From Bolinopsis microptera (lineage: Eukaryota; Ctenophora; Tentaculata; Lobata; Bolinopsidae): DNA of 64,000 bases. The stretch is from assembly GCF_026151205.1 (NCBI RefSeq), contig NC_087072.1, positions 16,569,669 to 16,633,668 on the forward strand, read 5' to 3'. Every line of letters starts with the position of its first letter. Position 1 is the first letter of the stretch. Of the stretch, positions 22,901-37,900 are shown piece after piece. Below the pieces are notes generated by a model. The model did not search any database. It was not told the origin of the DNA and saw only the letters and a program-made list of their open reading frames with translations. Both the position numbers and the translations under genes were made by a program.

Positions 22901-25900
22901 ATATGCTTATATGCTTATATGCTTATATGCTTATATGCTTATATGCTTATATGCTTATATGCTTATATGCTTATATGCTTATATGCTTATATGCTTATAT
23001 GCTTATATGCTTATATGCTTATATGCTTATATGCTTATATGCTTATATGCTTATATGCTTATATGCTTATATGCTTATATGCTTATATGCTTATATGCTT
23101 ATATGCTTATATGCTTATATGCTTATATGCTTATATGCGCATATATTGCGCATAATTGCGATGATTCTCGCATTTTCCTTGTTACGAACTATGCTGCTGC
23201 AGTCACGGCTGACAGAACGATTTTTCAGCGGTGTACGGGATTGTTTGTGTTTCTGGAGTTACTCATGTGACAAGGACAATCGAGCACCAGCTCTCTCCTA
23301 CCTTCGACCAGACCCTTAAGTTTGAGGATATAGAGGTTATAGGGAGTTCTGAGTACCTACACTTAACTCGACCTAAAGTTACCATCCTCCTCTTCCACAA
23401 GGGACCCCAGGTACCTGACACAAGCTGTCTCTTCTTTTATCCAATTAGAGAGTTAATTAAATTCTGTATTATAGTCTCCTCAGTTCTTTTGTGATATTAG
23501 AGTATTAGCGCATTCCAGCGCTAATTAGCGTATTTAAAGCTCACTTTTCGTTCTCTCGGTTCGTGCCCTTTTGTGGTACAGGGATTGGCGACGGTCCGTG
23601 AAAAGCTGCAATTCACTATTTCAGCACAAATGATACGTACATATCCCAGGGAGATGTGTTTATTGGCAGAACGTCTATGTTTCCTGATATTGCCAATATT
23701 GGAGTCAGTCACCGGATGAAGTGGCATGAAGTAGAGTTGAAGGGAAACTATGCGGGAGACATTTTGGGGATGGCACAGATCTACAGATCTCATACTCCCG
23801 AGGATAAGGCATTGTTGCCATTTGATCCCCCTGTCATGCCAGACGGAATGTTTCAGCTTCCCCCAGGAATCAGACCAGTTATGAAACTTACTAGAATCGA
23901 GGTCAGTTATTTTCATCGTTTTCCCTACTTTAGATTTTCAACTAGGGACCATATGGGGTTTGTAATTATGTAAACTTATGTATAGTTGATACATTTTATC
24001 GTGCTATATTGTTCAGACATACAATTAAATAAAACGTGAACACTGATCTCCAAACCAGATTTTATCGTGGGGATTACGAAAGCTTAAGTTTTGGAACTCC
24101 AAGCCAATTGATCACCCACGAATTGAGATTGAATGCGGAGGCAGCACAACGACACTGGCACAAATTGAAAACGTTAAACTCAACTCCAACTTTCCTGAGA
24201 CCAGTACCTTTTTCGATATTTTGCTGCCAGAAGGAAATACCTACAAACCACCCATCAACATTAGACTTCTCGACAAAAGGGGCAATGGATTTATTCCACT
24301 GGTTGGGAAATATGTCGTCACCGAGTTTGCCAAGTAAGAGCTCCAGTAAATGAGAAAATCAGTTTTGTTTATCAATGTGGAACTGGAAAAGAAAATGCAA
24401 ACGTTACGTTGTAGTTTTGTAATAATATCCCCATACTCCAGGTTTGACCCAGAATATCTAGCGAAGGTGATGGCAGCTACAGACAAGATAGAGAAGCAGG
24501 GAGGAGGTGGTGGAGATGAAGAGGAAAACTCTTTGTATAGCTCTGAACATGGAACCTCTGTCAGTACTGACAGTACTGTCGTCATCATCGGTGAGTGCTT
24601 CTTTCCCCCTGTACTTTGGGCAACATTTTTATCGCGTTTTATTTGGAGTGAACATTTGTAATGTTTTATTGACCAGTTTACAACACACAGACTAATAACA
24701 AAATAACACTTGTCTTGCCAGAGGACGAGAACGAAGGCCAGACAGGGTGCATGGCATGTCTCAGTAAGATGGTAAAGGTGGTATCCTCCCTCATGGGTAC
24801 TGAGGTGTTAGATGAAACTGATGATTGGGAGTTTCTGAGCATGTACTGGTGGTCCCGGTATTACGCTATGCAAGGTAACTGGTTTTGAATAAATATTATA
24901 GAACTGAAACATGTCAAAATTCTGTGACATATGAAAAAAAATTTGCTTTTTCTCAATAACAAAAATGAAATTGCCTATCTATTAAAATGAAAACAGAAAA
25001 ATTCAGGAAACACGCTTTTGTACAAGACATTCAAACACCATGAGCTTCCGATGATATCGGTATTCGAGAAGGAGATTGAATTTTACTACAACAACTTTGC
25101 TGACTCGATCCAACAGTTCAAGTTGCAAACTGTGGCAAAACTAAAAGAGTCAAAAACTGACGAGGACTTGGAAAAAGATCCCATTATTGGGGTTTACAAA
25201 GGTGAGAATCATTTTAGTAAATTAAAATAGCGGCCAACATTTCGCTCGATAGTTATCCAAAAATTATTCAAATATTTTACTTTTAACAGCTCATCACTGA
25301 ACTTCATACAATATTATTTCAGGGTCATTTAGGATATACCAGCTAGAAGATGGGGTAGAAAAACCTTTGTTGTATGCTTCAGTTCCAACCTCGAAACCTC
25401 TGAGAGTATTAATCAGAGTATATTGCCTGGAAGGAATTCAGCTCGCCTGTAACAGCCCTATTAAAGACAGGTTAGATTATAGACCTAGAGCTGAGACCTA
25501 CAGCTGAGTTTCTTTATAAAAGAAATAAAATATTTAATATTTATGGATCAACCTGATTAATAATGTTAAGTGTAGTGCTCATTTGTCATTTATTACGCCA
25601 GTAACAAATCAATAAAGAGCAACCTTTTACCTCTTCCATGCTATACAGGTATTGTGATGCCTATATCCAGCTGCAGATCGGACCAAAAATCATCAAAGAC
25701 GTTGGAAGTTTAGTCCGCAAAACCAGAAACCCACGGTTCTCCAAGATTTACAATGTCGAGACTATTCTCCCAAACTTTACAGAGCTTTCTGTGTCCGCCT
25801 ACGACTTCGAGGCAACCGAGGAGAAGCACGACAAATTGATTGGAGAGACTAAGATAGATATTGAAAACAGATTCCTTTCAATTAAACGACCTATCTGTTC

Positions 25901-28900
25901 ACTGATTGAACGTTACATGATGTAAGTTTAAATTTTAAAATTTTTCGACATAATATATTGGATTTAAGGTTTTAATAAGAACGTCATTTTATTATTTGCT
26001 TCTGAATCCCATATCAATTATCGACTATTCGAACAGAGTATCATAATCATATCTAATGTTTTTCAGAGGTGGTCCACACAAGTGGCGGGACTTCATGATG
26101 CCGACTCAGATACTGGACGAGTACTGCGTTGCAAATGGAATCTTCCTTCCGTCCTACAGCACGGATGGTACTACTTGCATTATTGGTAAGTCTTCTGTCG
26201 CATTATGTCACGGTACTCAAAGTGGATGGGAAAATTAATAAACAATTCTCTTTCTGATATCTATTTCAAATTTCACATCCAATTCCTTTTTACCCACAGC
26301 TAGCGAGGCATACACATTGGAAGAGTTTGAAAAGCACAAAGAAAACTTTGAAGACAGGAAGGTTTGGGGTCCTGCTAAGGAGAGGGTAGCCTTGTATGTG
26401 TTGCTAGAATTGGGGCTTATCCGTGACCATGTGGAGAAGAGAAACCTCTACAACCCTGTTCTACCCGGTAACTACTAAATAATATATTCAGAGCAATTTA
26501 TTGATAGAGACTAGCAAATACAGGACTGGAAGAGTGGGCTAGTTAGAACTTTAGATTGATTTTAGACAGTACAGTGGGTAATGAACAAATAAAAAAGATC
26601 AAAATCTAGCAATTACGAATAAAACAATCATGATAGCAGCAAAAGAAAAATATTTATTTGCTGATCCTGTTGCTTTCTTGGCACTGCCTGAAATTCTATA
26701 GTTACACTCTCAGCTATAAATGGAACATCTTTCCTACTCCCAAACCAACGTTAGAAACTTTGCCTCAGGGGTGTCACAAGGTAGGCTGCTGATGTGGTGC
26801 GACATATTCCCTTATATGGAGAGTCCTCCAGAACCCATGAACATAGACCCTCCTCTCCCAGTGGAAATGGAGCTCCGGGTCATTGTGTACGACTGTATTG
26901 ACGTGAGTCCTTTTCTTCGATATACTCTTTATATAACCTCTGATATTTATCTGATATCTACTTGATATTTATCTGATATCTACTTGACAAATCTATTTTG
27001 GTTTACTTGATGTATATAGTCTTGGCGGAGACAAGGGTGTTAGTGCTTCACCTGATTATTTTATTTTTAATTCCAGTTTAATGTATAATATATCATCTGA
27101 ATGACCCAAACTTGCGTGCTCAATGATTGATGAATATTAGTCTGCTATTATACTCACCTAACGAAATGTTAGGGTGAGAGAGCTATGTTTAAATCTTACT
27201 ATTATATTACTATGGCAGTGAAGTTTAGCTTAAATGACTCATGAAATTAAATGCTACAATGCTGTGTAGATTCACTATCACATACACATAGCGATTTAAT
27301 ATGCTAATATGAGTAGAGGTGGAGTCTTATAAAGTTATAACCTGCACTTCCCGCTCCGATGATTGAATAAGTTCTATCACCGCTGTTGTGCGCATGTTGT
27401 GCTCATGACACACACCCATGATCTCGTTACTATTCTATGTGATTGGGCAACCTTGTGCGATCTGTTCGGCCGCAGACCACTATACTGCCTGTGAGTCACA
27501 GTGGGGAAGTCACGGTTACATTGCTCCCTCTAATTTACAGGCAACCTTCACAGTGGTATTGACGTTACAGTGCGTCATGAGGGCTGAGGAGGGGGGGGGG
27601 GGGGGGCGTTTAATTGCATTTTATGAAATGATTGGGTAGCGTGGGTTAACACTGTCCTTACAGTCTGTCTACCTGTATCTTAGCTCACATGTGGTTGTAG
27701 GTATATGAGACATTGGCACAGTGGGGTCGTCTAAAACATAAGGCGAACTGTTACTATATCTTACTATAACACGAGACGCTATAAAGCTTTCACTTTAAAG
27801 CTTTTGAAACTATGTTTACATAAACTGAGGGTCAAAGGCTCATTAGAGGGCCTGAAATATTATCTGAATAAAGTTCAAACAGACATAAAATTATTACAAG
27901 TCTAGATAAAGACAAAGCTGGAGCCTGGACGAAAGGTGGAGTATAATTCATGAGCACATATTAATACTAATAGTCCTGTCGATGACAATTAGTTTTCACT
28001 TTTACAGCCTTTAACTTACTTTCACGTTGCTGTTTTGCCAAATTATTAATAAAATGTTGTCAGTTACGTATCACACGGTTTTTGTGTGCGAGAAAACTAC
28101 CGAATCTTGCAAAATTGTGTTTGCATACTTTCAATTTTGGAACCCACACAAGTCGAACTGTGCGAGTAGTAACTGACAATGTAGCTCCTTATTCATTGTG
28201 ACTTGATTTTGTGATTATGATCTCTTAGATTAGTAAATAATTTTTGTCTTCATCTTATTTCAAAGATGTAAATTTAGGTCTAGGCATCCCCAAAAGATGT
28301 CGATCGATGAACCAGTCCATTTCTTATTTGAAACATTATGTCCTGATGGATATCCATTTATAAAAAGTTTCATATCTCCGCATCGGCTCTTACTAATTCG
28401 CTCGCCCAAAAATTTCACGTGACTTTGGTGGTTTCACGTGACTTTTATGGTTTTACAGCCATTTAGTAGGAGCGCTCCGCATCATGACCTGCTCATGAAA
28501 CATATCGCAGTGTCGATACAAAGTTGCAAACACTGGAGTCAGTGCAGTACTTTTCTTGAAGGCTTTATTTAAAACGATCATTAAAAATACCACAAATGTC
28601 ATAGACATTATAGTTATACTCTACGTTAGCCCGAAGTTTATTTGGGAATTGGTCTTTCATCTGGCCGCCAACAAAGATGCCCAATAAGCTCGGGAAAGTC
28701 ACCAGAAAACGAGCCCAACTGAACAATATCCGTAGTTACTCAGCTGAATTATGAGTCCAGAAATGTTGGTAGCTAGATATATATTATATAGTTCCATCTG
28801 AATACTCAGTACTCTCATCTTCTTTCATAAAGTCTTTGACAATCTTGTGTCTGTCTCCATCATGACATCTCACCATAACGTCCTTTTATTTATCAAGGTG

Positions 28901-31900
28901 GTACACGGCTTCGGCCGTGTTGCTGTGATACCTATAAATTTAACGGTTTCCCCATTTTAACCATGTGGGCAGTCAATCATTAGTTTTGAAAATTATATTT
29001 CAGGAAACTAAATACATTTTAATCGAAAACAGGTGCAAATAAATCTTAACATATGCTAATATTATATGCATATATATAATATATACTATTTGTGAAAAAT
29101 TCAAATCAAAATCAACATCTGTTATAATAGCCCGTACATGTTCATTCGAAACGGCTTTTCCACATTTTTGACGTTTTCGAGTATTAAATATGTATTTTGA
29201 CATTATTTTACATGCGTTTTCGGGTATTATGTATATGTTTTGTGATAAATTTAAATGTCGTGTTCGAGTATTATGCATGTATTTTGTTATTGATGTACAT
29301 GGTCACTGTATTCTTGTGCAAATTTGTATTGATCCCGTTTGATGCGACAAGGAAAAATGCTCTTATCAGGAAAGGAATTATTCAATGTTTCAATGCTACA
29401 GCAAATTTCTTAAAACGATGTAAACGACGACAAGTTTTTCCAGTCTTCATTTTAAACAGTTTGTCACATCAGCAGTCATTATTTCCCATCTGTAATCATG
29501 TGTAGTATATTTAGTCTTGTAGTAGTTTTAGGATTGTACGTTATTTACTATAAAAGTTTGTCGTCGTATGAACTAATTTTGTTATGAATTTTTGTTATAA
29601 ATTTTTTGTATCGCATTTTTTGGATAAAGTTGATTGAATTAAAAGTAAATAATTGTAAACTAATTTTGCCTCAGATCTATGTTTTTTACGTTTTGAATTT
29701 TTGATAGAAATATTTTAAGATCATGAATACGAGTAGATGTTGTAACATTGAAACGTTGAAACGTTGAAACGTTGAAACGTTGTAACATTGAAACGTTGTA
29801 ACATTGAAACGCTGAGTAATTCCTTTCCTGATAAGAGCATTTTTCCTTGTCGCATCAAACGGGATCAATACAAATTTACACAAGAATACATTGCAACCAT
29901 GCGACTCATAAACATTCTAGTGATAGTCTAGATCCGGATTTTACATGGTCACTGTTAAATTCAACATTTGACCAATTTCCCAACCCTTGAAGGATTTACA
30001 ACCCCGATTTCGGTGTTTGCTGGCTACATTTAGTTTACTTCTATATTGTTTTCCTCCAAACTTTCTGTAGAGATAATACAAAAGTCAATTTTGTGACTCA
30101 AATTTTTGCCATAGTCTCCACATTCGACAAACATTCGTCATACGGTTTGCCTCATTCTCAAGTCTTTCGACCGATTTGTTTCCTTCTGCCTTCGCTTCAT
30201 TGCAAAAATTGTTACTCTATAAAATTTATTGAATATGACATTGAGTATGATTATTTATTGTTATATAAAATATATCTATCCAGTATGCATCGAGTGACCG
30301 TCAAATTTAACCTTTGTTTCGTTAACCTTTGTTCTTTTAAAATGCACGCACCACATGAACTTTGGCGGACCTTTGTTATTAGTATAGACAGCTAAGACAC
30401 GTGCCGTACTATTAGACGGCTCATTTTGGGTTACAATTGTAATTGTTGCACAGGGACCATGTGGGTTTCGCTGACAAAAGTAATACTACATGATAAACAT
30501 CATACGGTATTTCTTGGTCGATGATTGATGGTTATATCTGGTTTTTGTACAGCCACTCCTCATCAACTCCCCATTAATAGCATTTTACTGCCAGTAGGTT
30601 TATCCACTGTCCAACTACCTGAGCTCACCAGTAATTACCCCACATCACAAGCCCATCCTCTCAGGAACTCCGCTATTTATAGGCAGACTCCCAAAGAGTT
30701 GTTGTTGTAGTTAGTGATCTCTAACGTCACAGCACATGACGTGTGGGGGGTCAGATAGTTTGATTTAGTCCCCTAGTCCAGTCCTTATATCATTGGAGTA
30801 ATTTCCTCACCTAAGTCTTGTAACTATTATATTCTTACATTTATTGGGTTTATATCGCTTAAAATTACATTGTATAAACCAGCCTTTGTATCGAAGGCCG
30901 TAACAGATACTCAGATACACTATACAGCCAGTACGACATTTGGGTTTTAAGGAATAGAAGCCAATTGGTCAAAAGTTTTGCAAATTTTTCATAAATTTTT
31001 TTATACCATGAAATTAGAAAATACTGATTGTTATTTTGGGTAAAGCAAAGGTCGCTTGAACGCAAAATTTCTACGTCATTTAAAAGACAATGATTGTTCA
31101 AACATCGTAAAGTTTAATTTAGGGTAGTCTCCCACAAGCTGCAGCTGGCTAACGAAACTGTCGGTACTTGGTATGCAGTGTGCGACACTTTTGGGTTTTT
31201 GGGGAATCACGTTTTTAGGAATAGCAAGTTCGATGTGATATCACGTTTGCAGTTTAACTTAATGTCGTACTCCTACCTCCGTAGTGCACTTGACCGAAGT
31301 GACCGAAATGACTTTAGAGGCCAGTTCATTTCATCAAAATCTCGATGCGATGAAACATTGATTAAAACTTTAGAAGCCAGACTTTAAGCTTCACAGACTA
31401 TAAACATTAACAACACAGACCTTCAAATTAGTTAGTTAGATAAGTTTTCTGCGGTATTTGTTGCGCAAGGGTCATGATAAGTTTCCAGTGTTAACGTTGT
31501 AAGCGATGTTCTGGGGGTAGAGCTCGTGATTAAATTCAATGTTGAGGTGTTGATCCACGATTTGAGAGGTGATATTTTGATCCTGTGCACGTAAGACTAA
31601 TTTGTCATTAAACAACAATATCATTCACTCATTCATAATGAGCACGTACTGAAGTTATGACATTGAGCTCCTATAATATGGTCGGACGTTTGATCTGAGG
31701 GTTGATTTGCAGGTTAGTAAGGAATTTAAGTCTCAAACTTGTATACTCTTATACTTTCATCTAAAGCATAAACAGGGTGTTTCAAAAATTGTGTCCAAAC
31801 ACTGAGTACCGCTCGCTTACTGAAGGTTTGTCTGCAGCTCCTATATAGCCACCTTCATGCACCAGTAATCATCCACTAACGACCATGATAATAGTTGATT

Positions 31901-34900
31901 AATCGGTTACACTGTACAACTACAATTTAATGGGACGAGTTAGAAGCTGGTATACTGTGGTTATTATTCTTCACACTCTGTGAGTCAGATGATCCACCAA
32001 CCTCATAGAAGTCCAAACTTATGGTTGTTAGTTTGCAGATCTTGGTAGTGTATGTGTTTCTCATGCATTGTCCAGAGTCGGCAAAATGGACCATGGTTCA
32101 CTGTGATATAGCATGTTTGTTAATTGTGTACTTTTCTTTTAACTTTGTTACGGATCTACTAGAAAATTGTATCACGTCGTGACCCCCATTGTCGTTTCAT
32201 TAGTATCGTGGCCACCGCGGCAGGTCTACAACTAGAAACTAAACCTGCATTTTGGCTTTCTTGAAGGACTATCTCGAAATTGTTGCTATCCTAAGGAATG
32301 GGGTTTATTGATTAACTAATCTGCTTGAAGGACAGAGGCAACATGTAGGTGCGGTTTATTGAAGGAATGTCTCGAGATTGTAGTTCTCATGGAGAAGGTG
32401 GGGTTAATCGATAAACTAGCTAACTGAGACATGTAGGGAAGAGAACTCATTAGACTCAAGCCATAGCAGTAATTGATTAATTGTGTACCACCATTGTATC
32501 TGTAATTACAGCTTCAATATTTTCTTAATTCTACAATTTATATCAAACAGATTTACCGACGAATAAATTTCGGTTTGTTGATTAAGAAATGCCAACAAAT
32601 AAACGCCAATTGATCGGTAAATGCCAATTTATGACGCATTAATATTTAATATTCATTAATCTGATTTATTTGGTCAAATTCTGAGAGCCAGTTAAACTGA
32701 CATCTTGATTTGCGGACCTGTCAGTAGAGCTTTGTAAGCAGCGTATGAGCGTAGTTTAACTCCAGCCCTTTATACAGCTTCTCTCTTCCCCAAATCATAG
32801 ACGTTAAGACGAAGTCAGCCCTGCTCATGCAATGCCGCCTAGAAACGTTTAGTAGCGTCTCCCTGTAATATACCAACTGCTCCTGCTCCCACACTCTCCA
32901 ACCGTAGATATTAAAAAATGTTCAATCTCTCCCAGTTTAATTATCAAGATTAGCCTGCTTTTAAACGTACTGCTCAGTTTCATCAGCTCAAGATCATCTC
33001 CGCCTTCGCTTTGATTAATTCCAAAAGTTAAAACCTATGTAAACTGTAAAGTATATTATATAGATTATAGCGGACACCCTTATCACATGTTTATTGTTGT
33101 TACCCACACTACTGTGACGTTGTGAGGGTTTGAAACTGGTCAACTTGCAGCTGAGAGCTTCCGTACAGAATTTATGATAAACTTTAGTTCATCTGCATAA
33201 ACAGACAAAAGGAACGTTTATGTTAATGTTAAATAGGTAGTGAGCTGCAGAGTTGCACAGCTCTGATGGTTATAATATAAACATCAAAAATAGTCGCTCG
33301 TCCTAATTAATTAAGCTTTAGTGGAGGTTAGTTTGACTGCAGCTAGTGATTTAGTAATTGACCCTTCTTATATTTCTTTGTAGAGACTAGAATCTGTGCA
33401 GCAGCTTCAAGAGGTGTTGGTTGGTTATAGACTTACTAATTTGCATTTCATTCTGTTGCTTTAATTTATCAAATTTTTATTTTATTTCTAAGCACTATCT
33501 CTGTATCTTTGTATCTCTGAATATAGTCTTGAAATATTTTAGTTTGACGCAATGCATCAGTATAGTATTATCCACAAAGTTTACGTTTATACAGTTTTCT
33601 TTGAGGAAAAAATAATTGTTACCTGGCTGGTGAAGTGAAATCACTATAACCAATGTCTGCACTTTCAAGACTGTAGCGACTAAACAGTTTTTGATTATTC
33701 TGTCGCACAACCAGTCAGCTATTGCGTGATTGCCAGCATTCCACCCTCCAGAGGGATTGTCAGCTACCTCCACAGGGTCTCAGTACTGGAAACCTAACAT
33801 ATCAGCCGCACGGGCGAGCTGAAGAATGTACTATGGAGACGGCCGCTTACATCTGTCAAATTGTCTGTGTCTCAGCATGGTTCGACCAAATTAAATACCT
33901 CAAATATCCTAATCGAATATAATCTATACCAGTATATCGAGCCCTAATTCGGATCATATATTCCTAACTGTCATCGTGATAGTGGAACCCTGTGGTTCAA
34001 GGCGAGGTGATGATATCCAGAATGGACACCCGACATATATCCTGCTTGTCTTTGTTTATTAGGCGTGATTTTCAAAGTACCCATCATACCGCATTCCGTA
34101 TGTGGCCGGTTTGCATGGCTTCTCCAGTGCCTCCCCTCAATCTCATCCATCATACCAACAATAGTTTTTCTACTGTAATTATTCGATATAATTTTGCTGT
34201 TTGTCCGTGTTTTTGTCGATTAATTTTGGTCTGTTTTTCTGACGTACAAATATACGAGGTGTTATTGCATTTGTCTTTGGGTTGAGTATTAAATGATGAA
34301 ATAATGAAGTATCATCGACGACACCAGATTTAGTCCACTTAATGCATTGCACTAAAATCATACTATTGCAGTAGTCCATGGCGCTATATTCATCGCATTT
34401 AGGTAGCTCTTACTCAGTGATTCAGAGAATTTCAATAGAATCCTAGCTTGAATTAGTTGTAGTTTATTTCTAAGATAGGAAACAATTGTGTTAGAAATAT
34501 ATAGCTAAAGTCAGACTCCATTACCATGATACAGTGTATCATGGTAGTGTAGTCTGACTTACACCACCACCCAGATCCAGGTGGTGCAGCACCTTCCCCG
34601 CTTATAAGGTTGGTTATCATTGTTTTCTCTTTGGAAACTTAAACGATCGTTTTTTATCAATCTACCCTCTACTATACTCAGGGGATTGTGTAAGACTTGG
34701 TTAATGTAAGGCCTCGTTTAATGTTGTAATGGAGGGATCAAAGGTCTGGAGATGAAATTATTAGCGAGGAGAGTTAATGTACACCCAGCAAACAAAGCAT
34801 TATTTTTAAATGATCAGTCGGTAGCAGTGAAATTCATGTATCACTTCTCCTACATATCAAGAGCAATATAGGCCCTTTTCAAGTCATGACGCCAGTCCGC

Positions 34901-37900
34901 CGATGATTTGGGAAATTATGCAAATTCGGGAGGGGTACTGAGAGGGGGTACTAAGAGTTAAATATTGAAGCTTCTCTTGTGTTCTCAGATCCACTTTCTT
35001 TGATCTTGAACTTCTCCCATTTTTCAGTTTTCCGCTTCCCCTGCAGCTTCTTCTCGGCCCCAGTTTTACTGTCCAAACTCACTTTTGCAGTGCCCAATCT
35101 TGAATTAATACAGCCTCTCCATTTTCTGCCTCAGCCATACAATTCAGTGGTCCAGCTTTTAATTTTTAAACTCTTGCTGTGTCTTTCTCCTTTAAGTTAC
35201 CCATGGCTTTGATTGATACGCTGCTGCTATATTGTCTATATTAATGCCTCCTTAAAGTAACAGTACGCCTTTTGACAAATGAAATAAGGTGGTCAATCAA
35301 CAAACCATTCCTACAGCGGGAACATGTTTTCCACAAATCTATTGGTAAAAATGAAGGAAAATTGGTTGTCTTACGAGAAATATTTAAATGGTACGAAAGT
35401 CGGTGGTTTTTCGAATAAACACCATATTTTCGGACTACCAAAATTTAGGTCACCATCATTATTTTATCCAAATTATTTTTCACGTATTTTCCTTAATTAT
35501 GACTTTATCGATTTACTATCAACTTATCAATATATAGTAAGTTATAAATATAATTCATCAAACAATTAAAAAACACTAGTATTCGATCATGAATTGCTTT
35601 AAAAATGATTTTGGACACGTTCCATCAAAAATAAGCAAGCTCTGTCACTACTTTATTGGCCACGGCGGTGAAATTTCAAGAGTAGTGGAAGATAACAAAC
35701 ACTGTCGGTCTCCTATACCCTCTGGAGGATTATAAGTTAAGTTGAGGCTGACTTTCAAAGGCTCTGGAGAAATTGTTTACAAGATGGAACAGCTGATTAG
35801 AGAACATTTTTGTATTTAATTTTTTCAAATATTGGGTTCCATTTTTGTAAAATTAAAGGAGAAGAAAAAAATCCCCAACAAATTATTTAATTTGGGGTAC
35901 GAAATGTCAAATGTGGCGGTTTTCGTTAAAAGTTCCAATATTTTCGTTCCCAAATCATTAAGGTCACCGGAATTATGTCGACATAAATATGTCTCGTAAG
36001 ATATACCATCTCATAAACCAACCAATTGATTAAAAATGTGTGCTCTGAAATGAGTGGGAAACTGTAAACCAATTGTTGAACAGCTTCACTATCGTGTCAC
36101 GCAGTCATTAAGTTGAAGTTTACAGCAATTTATTGCCTCTTTTATTCTGTCGCATTTAGCTGTTGTGAAGTGGAGCAGTCTTAAGGCGTAACTCTCCCTG
36201 AGAGAGAGAGAGAGAGAGGTCGGAGAGAGTGGTACAAATTAGTTATATATTGATAATTATGAGTAGAGTAGTAATAAACGAGTTGTAACTTACATTTACA
36301 GATACAGAAATTTAGTATTCGATCTACACTTGTTTGTTTTGATCTAGGAACAATAACTGATGCAGCTGTATTCTATGTTGCTTAACACGCTAAACTCAAA
36401 TGAAGACCGCAGTTAAATTGTATTAATATAGATGTTCCCAATACTTGATCGTCCAGAACTTTCGTGCAGTAAAAGATTAAATTGCATCGCATGGTGTAAT
36501 TGCAATCATTTAGCGTAACATTTGACGCAACTTAAAAGAGAACGAGCTCTTGCCCGTTTTGTAATTACTTGTTAATTTTGACTTAATTCGCATTGACTAA
36601 ATATTATGATGACCATGTATGAATCTGATAAGTGGTTTAAAAAAATTAGCTGTGACGCTTTGGTTTAAAGATAGACGTTCGTCTCACTTCGCGAATAAAA
36701 TTTAATTGAAACAGTGAGTCGGTCTGCTTTTATTATTTGCAAATTTGTGTAATTGAAGCACACCAGTTTAAATGTCGCATGGTGTTAGAGGTTTTCCCAA
36801 CAATTGCAAACCATAGAAATTGAACAATAAGGCAAAATAGCTGGGAAAATTTACCAGGCAGGTTTCCGTTTAAAAATGTAATGGCCCAGTGGCTCGCCTG
36901 GTCGAACTAGACTAAAAAATGCGAAAAGTACTTCAAATTTCTCGCATTTCATCGGTATAATTGATATCATAATTATGTTTCTGTCTTTGGGAAGGAGTCG
37001 TTGAAAGACGCTGATTGCTTTCTACACAGTTCACTCTTCCAAATCTTCACAAATCTAAGTAGTTCTGAGTCGAGCCGACTCACTCGTGATGTTTTGTATC
37101 CTTTTCATCGGCGTTCGGACAGACAACATGATATGCTTCTGCAGCTTTCATGACATATCAACATAAAGACTGTAATAACTTAATAAGGGGTTCCGACCTG
37201 AATTAAAATAAACTTGTAACAATGTAACAAACATCCGCTACTTTAACTTTATAAACTTATAATGACAAAGGGCACATCGCAAATTTAATGAATCGGGTTA
37301 TACAGCTCACATTGTTTTAAATTTGTTTTAAATTACCTTCGAGATATTTCTATCACGCCGATGACTTTTATTTTAAATATACTCCTAAATTTCAATGAAA
37401 CATTTTTTGCGGTAGGTTCTAAGGTTCGCAGTATAATTTGCTGAAAGGTTAGACACTTTCAGACTTTCACCTTGAGGGCGATTGTGTCACAACGAATTCG
37501 TCCTGTCATAGATACCACCTTTTGGCCTCTTTGATGGCGACAATGACGCCAATGGGATGCAATCCTTGTTCAACAATGGCTATGGTAGGGATATTTTTGC
37601 CTCTAAGCTAATGTGGCCGCGTCATTTCAGCTGAGATATGAGACCCGTGTCTCTGGCGGTTGGTCGCCACTAAGTGTCTACATGCGTCAGCTGCACTTCT
37701 CTTCTACCATTGTTAATCTTATTCTTATGCCTGTAATATACCAGTTACCCTGTGTTCTGTAGGGGAGGTTTTAAAAAATTAACAATAGTACTCCGCAAAA
37801 GTATTAGAGTATTGATCACTGCTAAAAAGTTGCGCTGTTTATTGGTCGACAATAATGCGACTTGGATTTATTTCATTCAATACTCAAATTGAGGCGATCA

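Noticed and set aside
22525-23319. Long plus-strand frames of MLICLYAY repeats
   Set aside because: They are produced by the 8-bp satellite, are open in all three frames, and lie in a ferlin intron whose flanking exons splice in phase.
29197-29505. 102-codon frame and its 65-codon inverse at 29,686-29,883
   Set aside because: They are the two arms of one foldback element read in opposite directions.
33992-34285. 97-codon plus frame
   Set aside because: No recognisable motif; overlapped by an equally random minus frame.
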